A DNA stretch of 64,000 nt from Burkholderiales bacterium (lineage in GTDB: Bacteria; Pseudomonadota; Gammaproteobacteria; Burkholderiales; Ga0077523): NCBI GenBank assembly GCA_022843925.1, contig JALHMS010000005.1, forward strand, positions 186,001 to 250,000, written 5' to 3'. The position numbers and the translations under genes were made by a program. Below the pieces are notes generated by a model that was given only the letters and a program-made list of their open reading frames with translations, did not search any database and was not told the DNA's origin. Of the stretch, positions 28,004-36,957 are shown piece by piece. Position 1 is the first letter of the stretch; every line of letters starts with the position of its first letter.

Positions 28004-29605
28004 TCACGGGCTGGGCGGCGGGAAGCCGAAGGCGTCCTGCATCACGTGAAAGATCCAGTGCTGCTCCATCACCCCGTGCACGAGCGCGGCACCCGGGCCG
28101 GTCGCGTAGATGGCGACGTCCTCCCCGCCGTGGGTCTCGGACGGCAGCGGGATCGTGGCCTCCTGGCGGAAATCAGGACCGTGCGTGTCCTCGGTCGACA
28201 GGTCGGGGCGCGCGCGTCCGGCCTTCGCGGCGTCGCGCCAGCCCGGCCCGTTCTGATAGCCGAGCGTCGTGAAGGGCAGTCCGAGGAGATCCCGGGAGGG
28301 TGCCACCGGCGCGCCATCCACGTCGGGCACGTCCCGCACGATGCCGAGGATGTCGTTGCCCCGATGCGGATAGCCCGCCATGGTGAATACGTGGCTGTGG
28401 TCGGCCGTGACGATGATGAGCGTCTCGCGCGGATCGGTCATCTCGACGGCGCGCTGCACCGCCCGTGACAGCTCCACGGCATCCGTCAGCGCGCGCCGTG
28501 CGTTGCCCCCGTGGTGCCCGTGATCGATGCGCCCCGCCTCCACCTGCAGGTAGTACCCGCGCGGATTGCGCGACACGATGCGGATCGCCTTGTCGGTCAT
28601 CTCGGTGAGCGAGGGTTCGCCGCCCTTGTCCGACAAGCGATCCAGCTCGTACTGCATGTGGGAGTTCTCGAAGAGCCCCAGCAGGTGCCGTGTCTTCGCC
28701 GGGTCGATGGCGTCGAACTCCGCCTTCCGCCAGACGTAGGCGGCGCGGCCGGGGCCGCCCCGGGTCGCGATCCATTCGTCGGTCAGCTTCCGGCCGTCGC
28801 GCCGCGTGCCCGGTGCGCCGCGCTCCGGTTCGATCGCCGTCTCCGGATAGAAGAACGTCCGACCGCCGCCCAGCACCACGGCGAGGCTCGATCGGACGGT
28901 GGCCGGCAGGTCGATGAGCTGCGCGGCGATGTCCGGCAGGGTGCAACTGCCCGGCGCGCGGCCGACCTTCGCTTCGTACAGGCGGATCTCGCGGTCGGAT
29001 TCCCAGTCGCGCACGGAGCTGTGGGCGTAGTTCGCCGCCGGGGTCGCGTGGGTGATGCGTGCCGTCGACACCACGCCGGTCGACTTGCCGGCAGCGGCGG
29101 CGCGTTCGAGGATCGTCGGCAGCGCCTTCGCCGCGATCACGCGCGCGTCGCACTCGGCGCGTGCCGTCGTGTGATCCACCGACAGCATGCCCTCGCGCGC
29201 CTTGTACCCCGTGACCATCGCCGTCATCGTCGGCGCGGAGTCCGAGGTCTGCTGGTCCCACGAATACGTCTTCGCCAGCGCGACGTTCGGGAACCGCTCG
29301 AACGGCAGCGAATGCTCCTCGCCGGGCCCCCCGGCCTGCTGGCCCGCGAGGATGCGCGCCGCCGTCACCGTGGTGACGCCCATGCCGTCGCCGACGAAGA
29401 GGATCACGTTCTTCGCACGCGGCGGCAGGGTCGGCCTGGCTTTCGCGTCGCGAAGGAAGCGCTGGCCGCTGTCGTACCAGTCCTGCACGGATTCGGGGCC
29501 GCGGACCGTCGGCTCCGCGGCGAGGATGGTCGATGGGACTGTGGCCATCGTCGCCGCCAGCGAACACACGCAGAGGAGACGCCGCATCCCGGTGGCCGTC
29601 CCCAT
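28004..29605 (-). CDS. Periplasmic alkaline phosphatase (PhoA family)
   Basis: A 533-residue metallophosphatase with a signal peptide ending near ILAA (about 30). Metal and catalytic motifs: VGDGMG (Asp73), TSDSAPT with nucleophile Ser123, EAGRIDHGHH, TADHSH and THGGED. It hydrolyses phosphomonoesters in the periplasm. Its ATG overlaps the eda stop (TGATG), so it is translated with the Entner-Doudoroff operon, an unusual location for a phosphatase normally under phosphate control. A second ATG at 29587 would also give a signal peptide. Confidence 0.92.
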   Translation of the reverse strand: MGTATGMRRLLCVCSLAATMATVPSTILAAEPTVRGPESVQDWYDSGQRFLRDAKARPTLPPRAKNVILFVGDGMGVTTVTAARILAGQQAGGPGEEHSLPFERFPNVALAKTYSWDQQTSDSAPTMTAMVTGYKAREGMLSVDHTTARAECDARVIAAKALPTILERAAAAGKSTGVVSTARITHATPAANYAHSSVRDWESDREIRLYEAKVGRAPGSCTLPDIAAQLIDLPATVRSSLAVVLGGGRTFFYPETAIEPERGAPGTRRDGRKLTDEWIATRGGPGRAAYVWRKAEFDAIDPAKTRHLLGLFENSHMQYELDRLSDKGGEPSLTEMTDKAIRIVSRNPRGYYLQVEAGRIDHGHHGGNARRALTDAVELSRAVQRAVEMTDPRETLIIVTADHSHVFTMAGYPHRGNDILGIVRDVPDVDGAPVAPSRDLLGLPFTTLGYQNGPGWRDAAKAGRARPDLSTEDTHGPDFRQEATIPLPSETHGGEDVAIYATGPGAALVHGVMEQHWIFHVMQDAFGFPPPSP

Positions 29606-30249
29606 CAGCGCAGCGCCGAGGCCGCGGCGGCGAGCGCCGTGATGCCCGCCCAGTGACCCGCCTGCACCATGTCCCTGGGGATCATCCACGACCCGCCCAC
29701 GCAGGCGACATTCGGGAGAGCCAGATAGCTGCCCGCATTTGCAGGGCCGATGCCGCCGGTCGGGCAGAACGCGAGATCGGGAATCACCGAGGCGAGTGAC
29801 GACAGGAACTTCGCACCGCCGGCGGCTTCGGCCGGGAAGAACTTCAGATGCCGCAGTCCGCGCTCGCGGGCCGCCATCGCCTCCGACGCCGTCGCGATGC
29901 CGGGCAGCAGCGGCACCGACTGCGCCAGCGCCGCGGACGCGAGTGCATCGGTGAGGCCCGGCGACACCGCGAAGCTCGCACCGGCTTCCGCGGCTGCGTG
30001 CAACTGCTCCGCGTTCAGCACGGTGCCGACGCCGACGATCGCATCCGGCAACGCCGCGCGCATGAGCGCGATCGCCTCCAGGGCCACCGGCGTGCGCAGC
30101 GTCACTTCGAGCACGGTGAGCCCGCCGGCCACGAGGGCCTGCGCGAGCGGCACGGCATGCGAGAGGTCCTCGATGACGATGACCGGAATCACCGGTCCGC
30201 GGCCGAGCGTGGCGGCCAGTGTGTCGTGCCTGACGGTGTCGTGGGTCAT
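29605..30249 (-). CDS. eda: 2-keto-3-deoxy-6-phosphogluconate aldolase
   Basis: Class I aldolase splitting KDPG into pyruvate and glyceraldehyde-3-phosphate, the last Entner-Doudoroff step. From the ATG at 30249 it has 214 residues. Schiff-base Lys136 is in HLKFFPAE and the general base Glu48 in LEVTLRT; FCPTGGI binds phosphate. It begins 8 bases after the edd stop and its own stop overlaps the phosphatase start. Confidence 0.96.
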   Translation of the reverse strand: MTHDTVRHDTLAATLGRGPVIPVIVIEDLSHAVPLAQALVAGGLTVLEVTLRTPVALEAIALMRAALPDAIVGVGTVLNAEQLHAAAEAGASFAVSPGLTDALASAALAQSVPLLPGIATASEAMAARERGLRHLKFFPAEAAGGAKFLSSLASVIPDLAFCPTGGIGPANAGSYLALPNVACVGGSWMIPRDMVQAGHWAGITALAAAASALR

Positions 30250-30257
30250 CGATGCGC

Positions 30258-32084
30258 TCACGGGTGCAGAAGATCGAAGAGGGTGGCGCCGGCATCCGCG
30301 CGGCTCACGCCGGCGCGGAAGGGCGCGAAGAGTTCGCGGCCCACGCCGAGGCCGTCCTGCCCATCGTGGACCGCCGGGGCGCGCGCCGCGAACTCTGCCG
30401 CATCGACGAGCACCTCCAGCCGGCCCGTCACGCCATCCACCCGGATCCGGTCGCCGTCGCGCACGCGGGCGATCGCGCCGCCCTCCGCGGCTTCGGGCGT
30501 GACGTGGATCGCCGCAGGCACCTTGCCCGATGCGCCGGACAGGCGTCCGTCCGTCACCAGCGCCACGCGATGACCGCGGTCCTGCAGCACCGCGAGCGGT
30601 GGCATCAGCTTGTGCAGTTCGGGCATGCCGTTCGCGCGCGGCCCCTGGAAGCGCACGACCGCGACGACATCGCCGGACAGCTCGCCGGCCTTGAACGCCT
30701 TCTGCAGCGCGTCCTGCGAATGGAAGACGCGGGCCGGTGCCTCGATGACGTGGCGGTCCGCCGCCACGGCGGACGTCTTGATGACCCCGGTGCCGAGATT
30801 GCCTGTCAGCATGCGCAGCCCGCCCGTGGGATGGAACGGATCGTCCACCGGGCGCAGCACGTCGCGGTCGCCGCTCGTCGCCGTGGCATCGCGCCACGTG
30901 AGGGTGTTCGATGCATCCACCCCCGGCTCGACGAGATAGCCGTCGAGCCCCGTGCCCCACACCGTCTTCACGTCGGCGTGGAGCAGACCCGCCGAGAGCA
31001 GTTCGCGGATCATGAAGCCCATGCCACCGGCCGCGTGGAAGTGATTCACGTCGGCCTTCCCGTTCGGATAGATGCGCGTGAGCAGCGGCACCACCTCCGC
31101 GAGGTCCGAGAGGTCGTCCCACGTGATGTGGACGCCCGCCGCCGCGGCCATCGCGATGAGGTGGATGGTGTGGTTCGTCGATCCGCCCGTCGCGTGCAGG
31201 CCCACGATGCCGTTCACGATGGCGCGCTCGTCCACCACGTGACCGATCGGCGTGAAGTTCGCCCCACCGGCCGTGAGCGCCACCACGCGCTGTACGGAGG
31301 CCCGTGTCACGGCGTCGCGCAGCGGCGTGCCGGGGTTCACGAACGTGCCGCCGGGCGGGTGCAGGCCCATCAGCTCCATCAGCATCTGATTGGTGTTGGC
31401 GGTGCCGTAGAAGGTGCACGTGCCGGGCCCGTGGTACGACTGCGCCTCGGCTTCCAGGAGTTCCGCGCGCCCCACCTTGCCCTCCGCGTACAGCTGGCGG
31501 ATCCGGGCCTTCTCTCCATTGGGCAGACCGGAGGTCATCGGCCCGGCGGGGATGAAGATCGACGGCAGGTGGCCGAAGCGCAGCGCACCCATCAGCAGAC
31601 CGGGGACGATCTTGTCGCACACGCCGAGATAGCACACGGCATCGAACATCTGGTGCGAGAGCGCCACCGCCGTCGCGAGCGCGATCACGTCGCGCGAGAA
31701 GAGCGACAGCTCCATCCCTGCCTCCCCCTGCGTGACGCCATCGCACATCGCCGGGACGCCGCCGGCCACCTGGGCCGTTGCGCCGACCTCCCGGGCCGCA
31801 CTGCGGACCACCTCGGGGAAGTGCTCGAACGGCTGGTGCGCCGAGAGCATGTCGTTGTACGCCGTCACGATCGCGACGTTCGGACTGTCGCCCTCGCGCA
31901 GCTTCGCCTTGTCGTCGGCCGTGCACGCCGCGAAGCCGTGCGCGAGGTTCGCGCAACCCATCTTCGCGCGGCGGGATCCTTCGCCGGCGGCGCGGTCGAT
32001 CATCTCCAGATAGGCGGTGCGCGGGCCCCGGCTGCGCTCCACGATGCGGCGGGTCACCTCGGCGACACGGGGATGCACGCTCAT
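30258..32084 (-). CDS. edd: Phosphogluconate dehydratase
   Basis: [4Fe-4S] enzyme of the IlvD/Edd family dehydrating 6-phosphogluconate to KDPG. The ATG at 32084 is preceded by a near-perfect ribosome site, AAGGAGGT, which overrides the longer open frame and gives 608 residues. Cluster-type cysteines are in MCDGVTQG (Cys114), GVCDKIVPG and GTCTFYG. The [11 protein letters not shown] and [14 protein letters not shown] segments are typical. It follows pgl by 43 bases and precedes eda by 8. Confidence 0.97.
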   Translation of the reverse strand: MSVHPRVAEVTRRIVERSRGPRTAYLEMIDRAAGEGSRRAKMGCANLAHGFAACTADDKAKLREGDSPNVAIVTAYNDMLSAHQPFEHFPEVVRSAAREVGATAQVAGGVPAMCDGVTQGEAGMELSLFSRDVIALATAVALSHQMFDAVCYLGVCDKIVPGLLMGALRFGHLPSIFIPAGPMTSGLPNGEKARIRQLYAEGKVGRAELLEAEAQSYHGPGTCTFYGTANTNQMLMELMGLHPPGGTFVNPGTPLRDAVTRASVQRVVALTAGGANFTPIGHVVDERAIVNGIVGLHATGGSTNHTIHLIAMAAAAGVHITWDDLSDLAEVVPLLTRIYPNGKADVNHFHAAGGMGFMIRELLSAGLLHADVKTVWGTGLDGYLVEPGVDASNTLTWRDATATSGDRDVLRPVDDPFHPTGGLRMLTGNLGTGVIKTSAVAADRHVIEAPARVFHSQDALQKAFKAGELSGDVVAVVRFQGPRANGMPELHKLMPPLAVLQDRGHRVALVTDGRLSGASGKVPAAIHVTPEAAEGGAIARVRDGDRIRVDGVTGRLEVLVDAAEFAARAPAVHDGQDGLGVGRELFAPFRAGVSRADAGATLFDLLHP

Positions 32085-32127
32085 GCGGATACCTCCTTCG
32101 GAAACGACGGCATGCCACCGCCCGACA

Positions 32128-32820
32128 TCATGGACACCAGAACACGTCGACCGTTGCCCGCGACAGCACCGCACGCACCGGCAGGACCGACTCGGGGCCG
32201 GACTGCAGCGCGCGATCGAGCACGGCCCGCTTGCCCGCGCCCTCCACGTGCAGCGCGATCGTCTGCGCGGACAGCAGCGCGGGGAGCGTCAGGGTGAGAC
32301 GCGGTTCGACTGCCGCGGCGGCGCGCATCGTCTCGACACGCCGCGCACCTGCCGGATCGAGGCACGCCGGCAGGTTGTCGCCATCGGGGAAGAACGACGC
32401 CGTGTGCCCGTCGTCGCCCATGCCGAGCACCGCGACGGTCAGCGGCCACGGTACCGCATCGAGCGCGCACTCCGCGAGATCGCGGTCGACGTGCTCGTCG
32501 GCCCCCCCTCGGTAGAGCCCGACGAACGCCGCGGTGGCCGCCCGGGCGCGCATCAGGTGGGCGCGCACCAGGCGCTCGTTCGAGCGTTCGGCGTCCGGCG
32601 GGACCCGGCGCTCGTCCACGAGCGTGACGGTAACGTGCTCCCAAGGGAGATCGAGGCCCGACAGCGCCTCGAAGAAGCGCACCGGCGTGCGTCCGCCCGA
32701 CACTCCGAGCGATGCCGCGCCGCGAGCGTTCACGCCGGCACGGAGCCTGTCCCCGACGAATGCGGCGAGCCCCTCCGCGAGTGCCGCGCCGTCGGCGAGC
32801 TCATGCATCGAGATGGGCAT
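32128..32820 (-). CDS. pgl: 6-phosphogluconolactonase
   Basis: Hydrolyses 6-phosphogluconolactone, the product of Zwf. A GlmI/NagB-fold protein of 230 residues with [16 protein letters not shown] and [14 protein letters not shown]. The ATG at 32820 overlaps the end of zwf by 20 bases, so the genes are translationally coupled; an internal ATG at 32808 would still overlap. Zwf and Pgl acting in sequence fit the gene order. Confidence 0.95.
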   Translation of the reverse strand: MPISMHELADGAALAEGLAAFVGDRLRAGVNARGAASLGVSGGRTPVRFFEALSGLDLPWEHVTVTLVDERRVPPDAERSNERLVRAHLMRARAATAAFVGLYRGGADEHVDRDLAECALDAVPWPLTVAVLGMGDDGHTASFFPDGDNLPACLDPAGARRVETMRAAAAVEPRLTLTLPALLSAQTIALHVEGAGKRAVLDRALQSGPESVLPVRAVLSRATVDVFWCP

Positions 32821-34294
32821 CGCGGTTCCAGCTGGCGTCCTCGTGCCAGGTGCGGCCATCGCGCTCGATAAGGGCGACGGAGGCGGACGGGCCCCACGTG
32901 CCGGCCGCGTAGGGCTTCGGCTTGTCCTCGGCCTCGCGCCAGGCGTCCATGATCGGGTCGATCCACGACCACGCGGCCTCGACCTCGTCGCGCCGCATGA
33001 AGAGCGTCTGGTCGCCGCGCACGACGTCCATCAGCAGCCGTTCGTAGGCGTCCGGATTGCGCACGCCGAAGGCCTCCGCGAAGCTCATGTCGAGCGAGAC
33101 CTGCTTGAGCCGCATGCCGCCGGGGCCGGGGTCCTTGATCATCAACCACAGCTTCACGCCCTCGTCCGGTTGCAGGCGGATCACGAGGTGGTTCGAATGG
33201 ATCGGGCCGGCGCGGTCCGGGAACGCCGAGTGCGGGATCGGACGGAACGCCACGACGATCTCCGAGAGCCGCTCGGGCAGCCGCTTGCCCGTGCGCAGGT
33301 AGAAGGGCACGCCGGCCCAGCGCCAGTTGGCGATCTCGGCCCGCAGGGCCACGAAGGTCTCGGTGCCGCTCGTCCGGCCGAGTTCCTCCGCGTACCCCGG
33401 CACCGTGGCGCCGTTCGCCACGCCCGCCCGGTACTGGCCGCGGACCACCGCCGTGTCGAGCAGCCTTCGCTCGATGGGTTTCAGGGCCTTCAGCACCTTC
33501 AGCTTCTCGTCGCGCACGGCGTCGGCGGCGAGCTCGCCGGGTGGTTCCATCGCGACGAGGCAGAGGAGCTGCAGCAGGTGGTTCTGCACCATGTCGCGCA
33601 TCGCGCCCGCGGTGTCGTAGTAGCCCGCACGGCCCTCCACGCCCAGGCTCTCCGACGTCGTGATCTGCACGTGGTCGATGTGCTCGGCGCGCCACAGCGG
33701 CTCGAAGAGCGCGTTGGCGAAGCGCAGCGCCATGAGGTTCTGCACGGTCTCCTTGCCGAGGTAGTGGTCGATCCGGTAGATCTCGGCCTCCGGGAACACG
33801 CAGCCCACGGCGTCGTTCACCGCCCGCGAGGACGCCAGGTTCTTGCCGATGGGCTTCTCCAGCACGACCCGCGATTGCGGCGACGCCACGCCATGCGCGC
33901 GCAGCCGTTCGCAGATGGGCCCGAAGAGTTCAGGCGAGGTCGCCAGGTAGAAGACCCGGATACGGTCGGGCGCCTCGCCCAGTTTCGCCGCGAGGTCGTT
34001 CCAGCCGGCGTCGGAGGCCGCATCGAGTGCGAGATAGTCGAGCCGGGCGAGGAAGCGCGCTGCGGCGTCGGGGTGACTGGCGGCGTCCTTCGAGATCGCC
34101 TTCGCCGCCTGCGCGCGGAACTCGTCCGCTGCCATCGCCGTACGGGCTGCCCCGAGGATGCGCGCCGCCGCGGGGAGCTGCCCGGCGTTGTCGCGCTGGA
34201 AGAGCGCCGGCAGCAGCTTGCGACGGGAGAGGTCTCCCGTGGCGCCGAAGACGACGAGGTCGAAGGCATCGACCTGGATGATGCGAGCGGTCAT
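32801..34294 (-). CDS. zwf: Glucose-6-phosphate 1-dehydrogenase
   Basis: Oxidises glucose-6-phosphate to the lactone with NADP (or NAD), feeding the Entner-Doudoroff and pentose phosphate routes. The 497-residue protein has the nucleotide loop GATGDLSRRKL (from residue 18), EKPIGKNL and the active-site RIDHYLGKE. It is first in zwf-pgl-edd-eda-phosphatase. A perfect inverted repeat containing a TACAAT box lies about 80 bases upstream. Confidence 0.97.
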   Translation of the reverse strand: MTARIIQVDAFDLVVFGATGDLSRRKLLPALFQRDNAGQLPAAARILGAARTAMAADEFRAQAAKAISKDAASHPDAAARFLARLDYLALDAASDAGWNDLAAKLGEAPDRIRVFYLATSPELFGPICERLRAHGVASPQSRVVLEKPIGKNLASSRAVNDAVGCVFPEAEIYRIDHYLGKETVQNLMALRFANALFEPLWRAEHIDHVQITTSESLGVEGRAGYYDTAGAMRDMVQNHLLQLLCLVAMEPPGELAADAVRDEKLKVLKALKPIERRLLDTAVVRGQYRAGVANGATVPGYAEELGRTSGTETFVALRAEIANWRWAGVPFYLRTGKRLPERLSEIVVAFRPIPHSAFPDRAGPIHSNHLVIRLQPDEGVKLWLMIKDPGPGGMRLKQVSLDMSFAEAFGVRNPDAYERLLMDVVRGDQTLFMRRDEVEAAWSWIDPIMDAWREAEDKPKPYAAGTWGPSASVALIERDGRTWHEDASWNRDAHLDA

Positions 34295-34374
34295 GGAGGG
34301 TCCCGTGGTTCACGCCAGGCCGGATGCGCGACGTGCGCACCTTCGCACGCGCCGGAAGGACGCGGGCGTTCGAT

Positions 34375-34397
34375 GGGTGGTTCGATTGTAACCACCC
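34375..34397 (-). promoter_or_regulatory. Perfect inverted repeat over the candidate -10 box of zwf
   Basis: GGGTGGTT (34375-34382) and AACCACCC (34390-34397) are exact 8-base arms around a 7-base centre. On the minus strand the centre contains TACAAT, one mismatch from the sigma-70 -10 consensus, about 80 bases before zwf. This geometry suggests a repressor operator over the promoter. The arms do not resemble the HexR site I know. No convincing -35 is seen. Confidence 0.5.
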
Positions 34398-34431
34398 GCC
34401 CATCCCGCGGGCATGACGTTGCGGAACCACC

Positions 34432-34448
34432 CCGGGCCCGAGGCCCGG
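34432..34448 (-). terminator. Stem-loop after the amide-locus nitrilase gene
   Basis: CCGGGCC (34432-34438) and GGCCCGG (34442-34448) form a 7-base stem with a 3-base loop 9 bases after the nitrilase stop. No T-run follows, so it may only attenuate read-through into zwf. Confidence 0.4.
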
Positions 34449-34456
34449 AGGATGCC

Positions 34457-35332
34457 TCAGTACGGACCGGGCCGCGCCGCGGACCCCAGCATCTCGCCGT
34501 AGACGTCCGTGCGGCGGTCCCGCAGCAGCTGGTTGAACTCGTTCAGGCTGCGGCGACGGCGGGCGTCGGCGAGGTTGAGGTCCGCGATCAGCATCTCCTC
34601 CCGCTCGGTGCTCGCCGGGCCCGCGATGGGCCAGCCGGCCGCATTCACGATGAGGCTGTTGCCGAGGAAGGGCTGGCCGCGTTCGACGCCCACGCGATCG
34701 GCAGCGGCGACGAACATCGAGTTGGTGTGGGCGCCGCCCATCGCCAGGATGTTCGCCATCATCGGGAGGTGTGCCGGCTGCTCCGCCATCGGCACCCAGT
34801 TCGTCGCGACGCAGAGCAGGTCGGCCCCCTGCAGGGCGGCGAGCCGGAAGGTCTCCGGGAACCAGATGTCGTAGCAGATGGCGACCGCGATGCGGCCGGC
34901 GCCCGCGTGGAAGACCGGCATGCCGAGGTCGCCGGGCTCGAAGTAGAGTTTCTCCGCGCCCCACAGATGGTTCTTCCGGTAGGTGCCGACGTACCCACGC
35001 GGCCCCACCATCACCGCGGCGTTGTAGAGCTTGTCCCCCACGCGCTCGGTGATGCCGGCGACGATGAAGAGGTCGTGCTGCTTCGCGGCCTGCATCCACG
35101 CGTGAGTGGTGGGGCCGTCGGGCACGGACTCGGCGAGCGAGAAGGCCTCTTCGCGGGTCTCGAACACATAGCCCGTGTTGCAGAGTTCCGGCAGCACGAC
35201 GAGGTTCGCGCCGTCCGCCGCGGCCTCGGCGATCATCGCGAGGCTCCGCGCGACGTTCGCTTCCTTGCGGCCGATGTGCGGTTCCATCTGCAGGCAGGCC
35301 ACGCGCAGCGGGCTTTCGGGGGGCTGTCTCAT
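34457..35332 (-). CDS. Nitrilase-superfamily carbon-nitrogen hydrolase
   Basis: A cytoplasmic hydrolase of 291 residues from the ATG at 35332. The Glu-Lys-Cys triad is Glu49 (LPELCNTGY), Lys120 (TYRKNHLWG) and Cys153 (AICYDIWFPE). The superfamily cleaves non-peptide C-N bonds in amides, carbamoyl compounds or nitriles. It is the last gene of the amide-responsive locus, 4 bases after the amidase. It is shorter than AmiE-type aliphatic amidases (about 346) and its substrate cannot be named from sequence. Confidence 0.9.
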   Translation of the reverse strand: MRQPPESPLRVACLQMEPHIGRKEANVARSLAMIAEAAADGANLVVLPELCNTGYVFETREEAFSLAESVPDGPTTHAWMQAAKQHDLFIVAGITERVGDKLYNAAVMVGPRGYVGTYRKNHLWGAEKLYFEPGDLGMPVFHAGAGRIAVAICYDIWFPETFRLAALQGADLLCVATNWVPMAEQPAHLPMMANILAMGGAHTNSMFVAAADRVGVERGQPFLGNSLIVNAAGWPIAGPASTEREEMLIADLNLADARRRRSLNEFNQLLRDRRTDVYGEMLGSAARPGPY

Positions 35333-35336
35333 CGAA

Positions 35337-36758
35337 TCACTCCGGAACGGGTGGAACGGCGGCGGGCAAGGCCACGGGCAGGCGATCCTTCCAATCGTGC
35401 CGGCGTTCGTAGGCATGCGCCACCCTCAGCACCATCGGCTCGTCGAAGGGGCGCGCGGCGATCTGCAGGCCGATGGGGAGACCGTCGCGATCGAACCCGC
35501 AAGGCACCGAGATCGCCGGCAGCCCCGTGAGGTTGTACGGATAGGTGAAACGCCACGATGCGGCGAGCACGCTCTCCGGCTGCCCCGCGACCTGTACGGT
35601 CCACTCGCCCCGCTTCCACGCGGTGATCGGCGTGGTCGGGCCGACGACGACGTCGACCTTCGCGAAGACCTTGCGGAACTCGTCCATCAGGGCCATCCGG
35701 TACTGCTCCGCCTTGAGATAGTCCGCGCCCGTCACGAGCCGTCCCATCTCCACGAGCGTGCGCACGTCGGGCGTGAAGTCGGCGACGCGACCGGCGCGCA
35801 GCGAGGCATCGTGATACGCGGTCGAACTCGAAAGCTCGATCGCGAAGATCGCGCCGAGGCCGAACTCCAGCAGCGGGATGCGGAACTCGACCACCTTCGC
35901 ACCGGCCTTCGCGAGGTCGTCGATGGCGGTCTCCGTGGCCGCCGCGACGTCGTCCTGCAGACCGTCGAAGAAGTGATTGCGGCAGACGCCGATCGTCAGC
36001 CCCTTCACGGGGCGACCGAGGCTCTTCGCGAAGTCGGGGACGGGCTGGTCCTGGCACGCCGGGTCCGCCGGGTCGTAGCCCGACAGCACCTGCATCATCA
36101 ACGCGGTGTCCGTCACCGTGCGGGTCAGCGGTCCGGCATGATCGAGCGACCAGCTGTGCGGCACCACGCCGTCGCGGCTCACGCGGCCGAACGTGCCCTT
36201 GAGGCCCACGACGCCGCACGCCGCCGCCGGCATCCGGATCGAACCACCGGTGTCGGACCCGAGTCCGGCGACGCACAGGCCTGCGGCCACCGCGGCGCCC
36301 GAGCCGCCGCTGGATCCGGAAGGCACGCGCGCGAGATCCCAGGGGTTGCGCACCGGCGGCGTCACGTTGCCCCAGGCGAACTCGTGCGTGCGCGTCTTGC
36401 CGATGGGCACGGCGCCTGCCGCACGCAGCCGCGCGACGGCGGCGGCATCGCGCATCGGGAACGCGAGCCCCGGGGCCTGGCTGCCGACGGTCGTCGGCAT
36501 GTCGGCGGTGAGGTAGTTGTCCTTCACGCCGACGGGAATGCCGTGCAGCGGACCGCGCCAGTGCCCGGCGGCGATCTCGCGCTCCGCGGCCCGCGCCGCG
36601 TCGAGCGCCGTCGTCGAGACGTGGATGAAGCTGAGCAGCCGGTCGTCCGTCGTCGCGATGCGATCGAGGCAGGCCTCCGTCAGCGCGACCGGCGAGATCT
36701 CCCCGGCGCGGATCGCCGGCGCGAGTTTCTCGATGGGCTGCGACCAGAGATCCTTCAC
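35337..36758 (-). CDS. Amidase-signature family hydrolase
   Basis: A 473-residue Ser-cisSer-Lys amidase. Lys79 is in VGVKDN, the cis-Ser at about 150 in the glycine-rich GSSGGSGAAVAAG segment, and the nucleophile Ser173 in SDTGGSIRMPA. The start is GTG at 36758, whose bases overlap the GatC-like gene stop as GTGA. Pairing with a small GatC/AtzG-like partner resembles GatA-GatC and AtzE-AtzG. The operon context suggests hydrolysis of an imported amide or carboxyurea-type compound; the substrate is unknown. Confidence 0.92.
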   Translation of the reverse strand: MKDLWSQPIEKLAPAIRAGEISPVALTEACLDRIATTDDRLLSFIHVSTTALDAARAAEREIAAGHWRGPLHGIPVGVKDNYLTADMPTTVGSQAPGLAFPMRDAAAVARLRAAGAVPIGKTRTHEFAWGNVTPPVRNPWDLARVPSGSSGGSGAAVAAGLCVAGLGSDTGGSIRMPAAACGVVGLKGTFGRVSRDGVVPHSWSLDHAGPLTRTVTDTALMMQVLSGYDPADPACQDQPVPDFAKSLGRPVKGLTIGVCRNHFFDGLQDDVAAATETAIDDLAKAGAKVVEFRIPLLEFGLGAIFAIELSSSTAYHDASLRAGRVADFTPDVRTLVEMGRLVTGADYLKAEQYRMALMDEFRKVFAKVDVVVGPTTPITAWKRGEWTVQVAGQPESVLAASWRFTYPYNLTGLPAISVPCGFDRDGLPIGLQIAARPFDEPMVLRVAHAYERRHDWKDRLPVALPAAVPPVPE

Positions 36759-36949
36759 GGCGCGTCCCCCTTCTGCCGGTACGGCGCCGTGGGCTCGAAG
36801 ACGATCGCCGGGTGCACGTCCGTCAGGTCGAGCGCGCGCAGCGCTTCGAGGTTCGCGAGGATGTCGCGGTAGGCGGAAACGACGGCGGCCTGGCGCTCGG
36901 GTGGCAGGTCGAGACCGAGCAGTTCGCGGAGGGGGTTGTCGGGTTCCAT
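36755..36949 (-). CDS. Small GatC/AtzG-like amidase partner
   Basis: A 64-residue protein starting MEPDNPLRELLGLDLPPERQ, with an N-terminal helical part and an extended C-terminal tail (VHPAIVFEPTAPYR) as in GatC and AtzG, which wrap around their amidase. GAGGAA lies 6 bases before the ATG. It overlaps the amidase start by 4 bases (GTGA), consistent with stoichiometric complex formation. Similarity is by pattern and context, not by alignment. Confidence 0.7.
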   Translation of the reverse strand: MEPDNPLRELLGLDLPPERQAAVVSAYRDILANLEALRALDLTDVHPAIVFEPTAPYRQKGDAP

Positions 36950-36957
36950 GGAGTTCC

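Noticed and set aside
29605-32118. 837-codon minus-strand frame spanning edd and ending as eda
   Set aside because: Only the last 215 codons (eda) are coding; the upstream part is a shifted reading of edd, so it is not a fusion protein.
32534-35530. 998-codon plus-strand frame opposite zwf, pgl and the nitrilase gene
   Set aside because: Covers real genes on the other strand, with Arg/Gly/His-rich translation and no motif.
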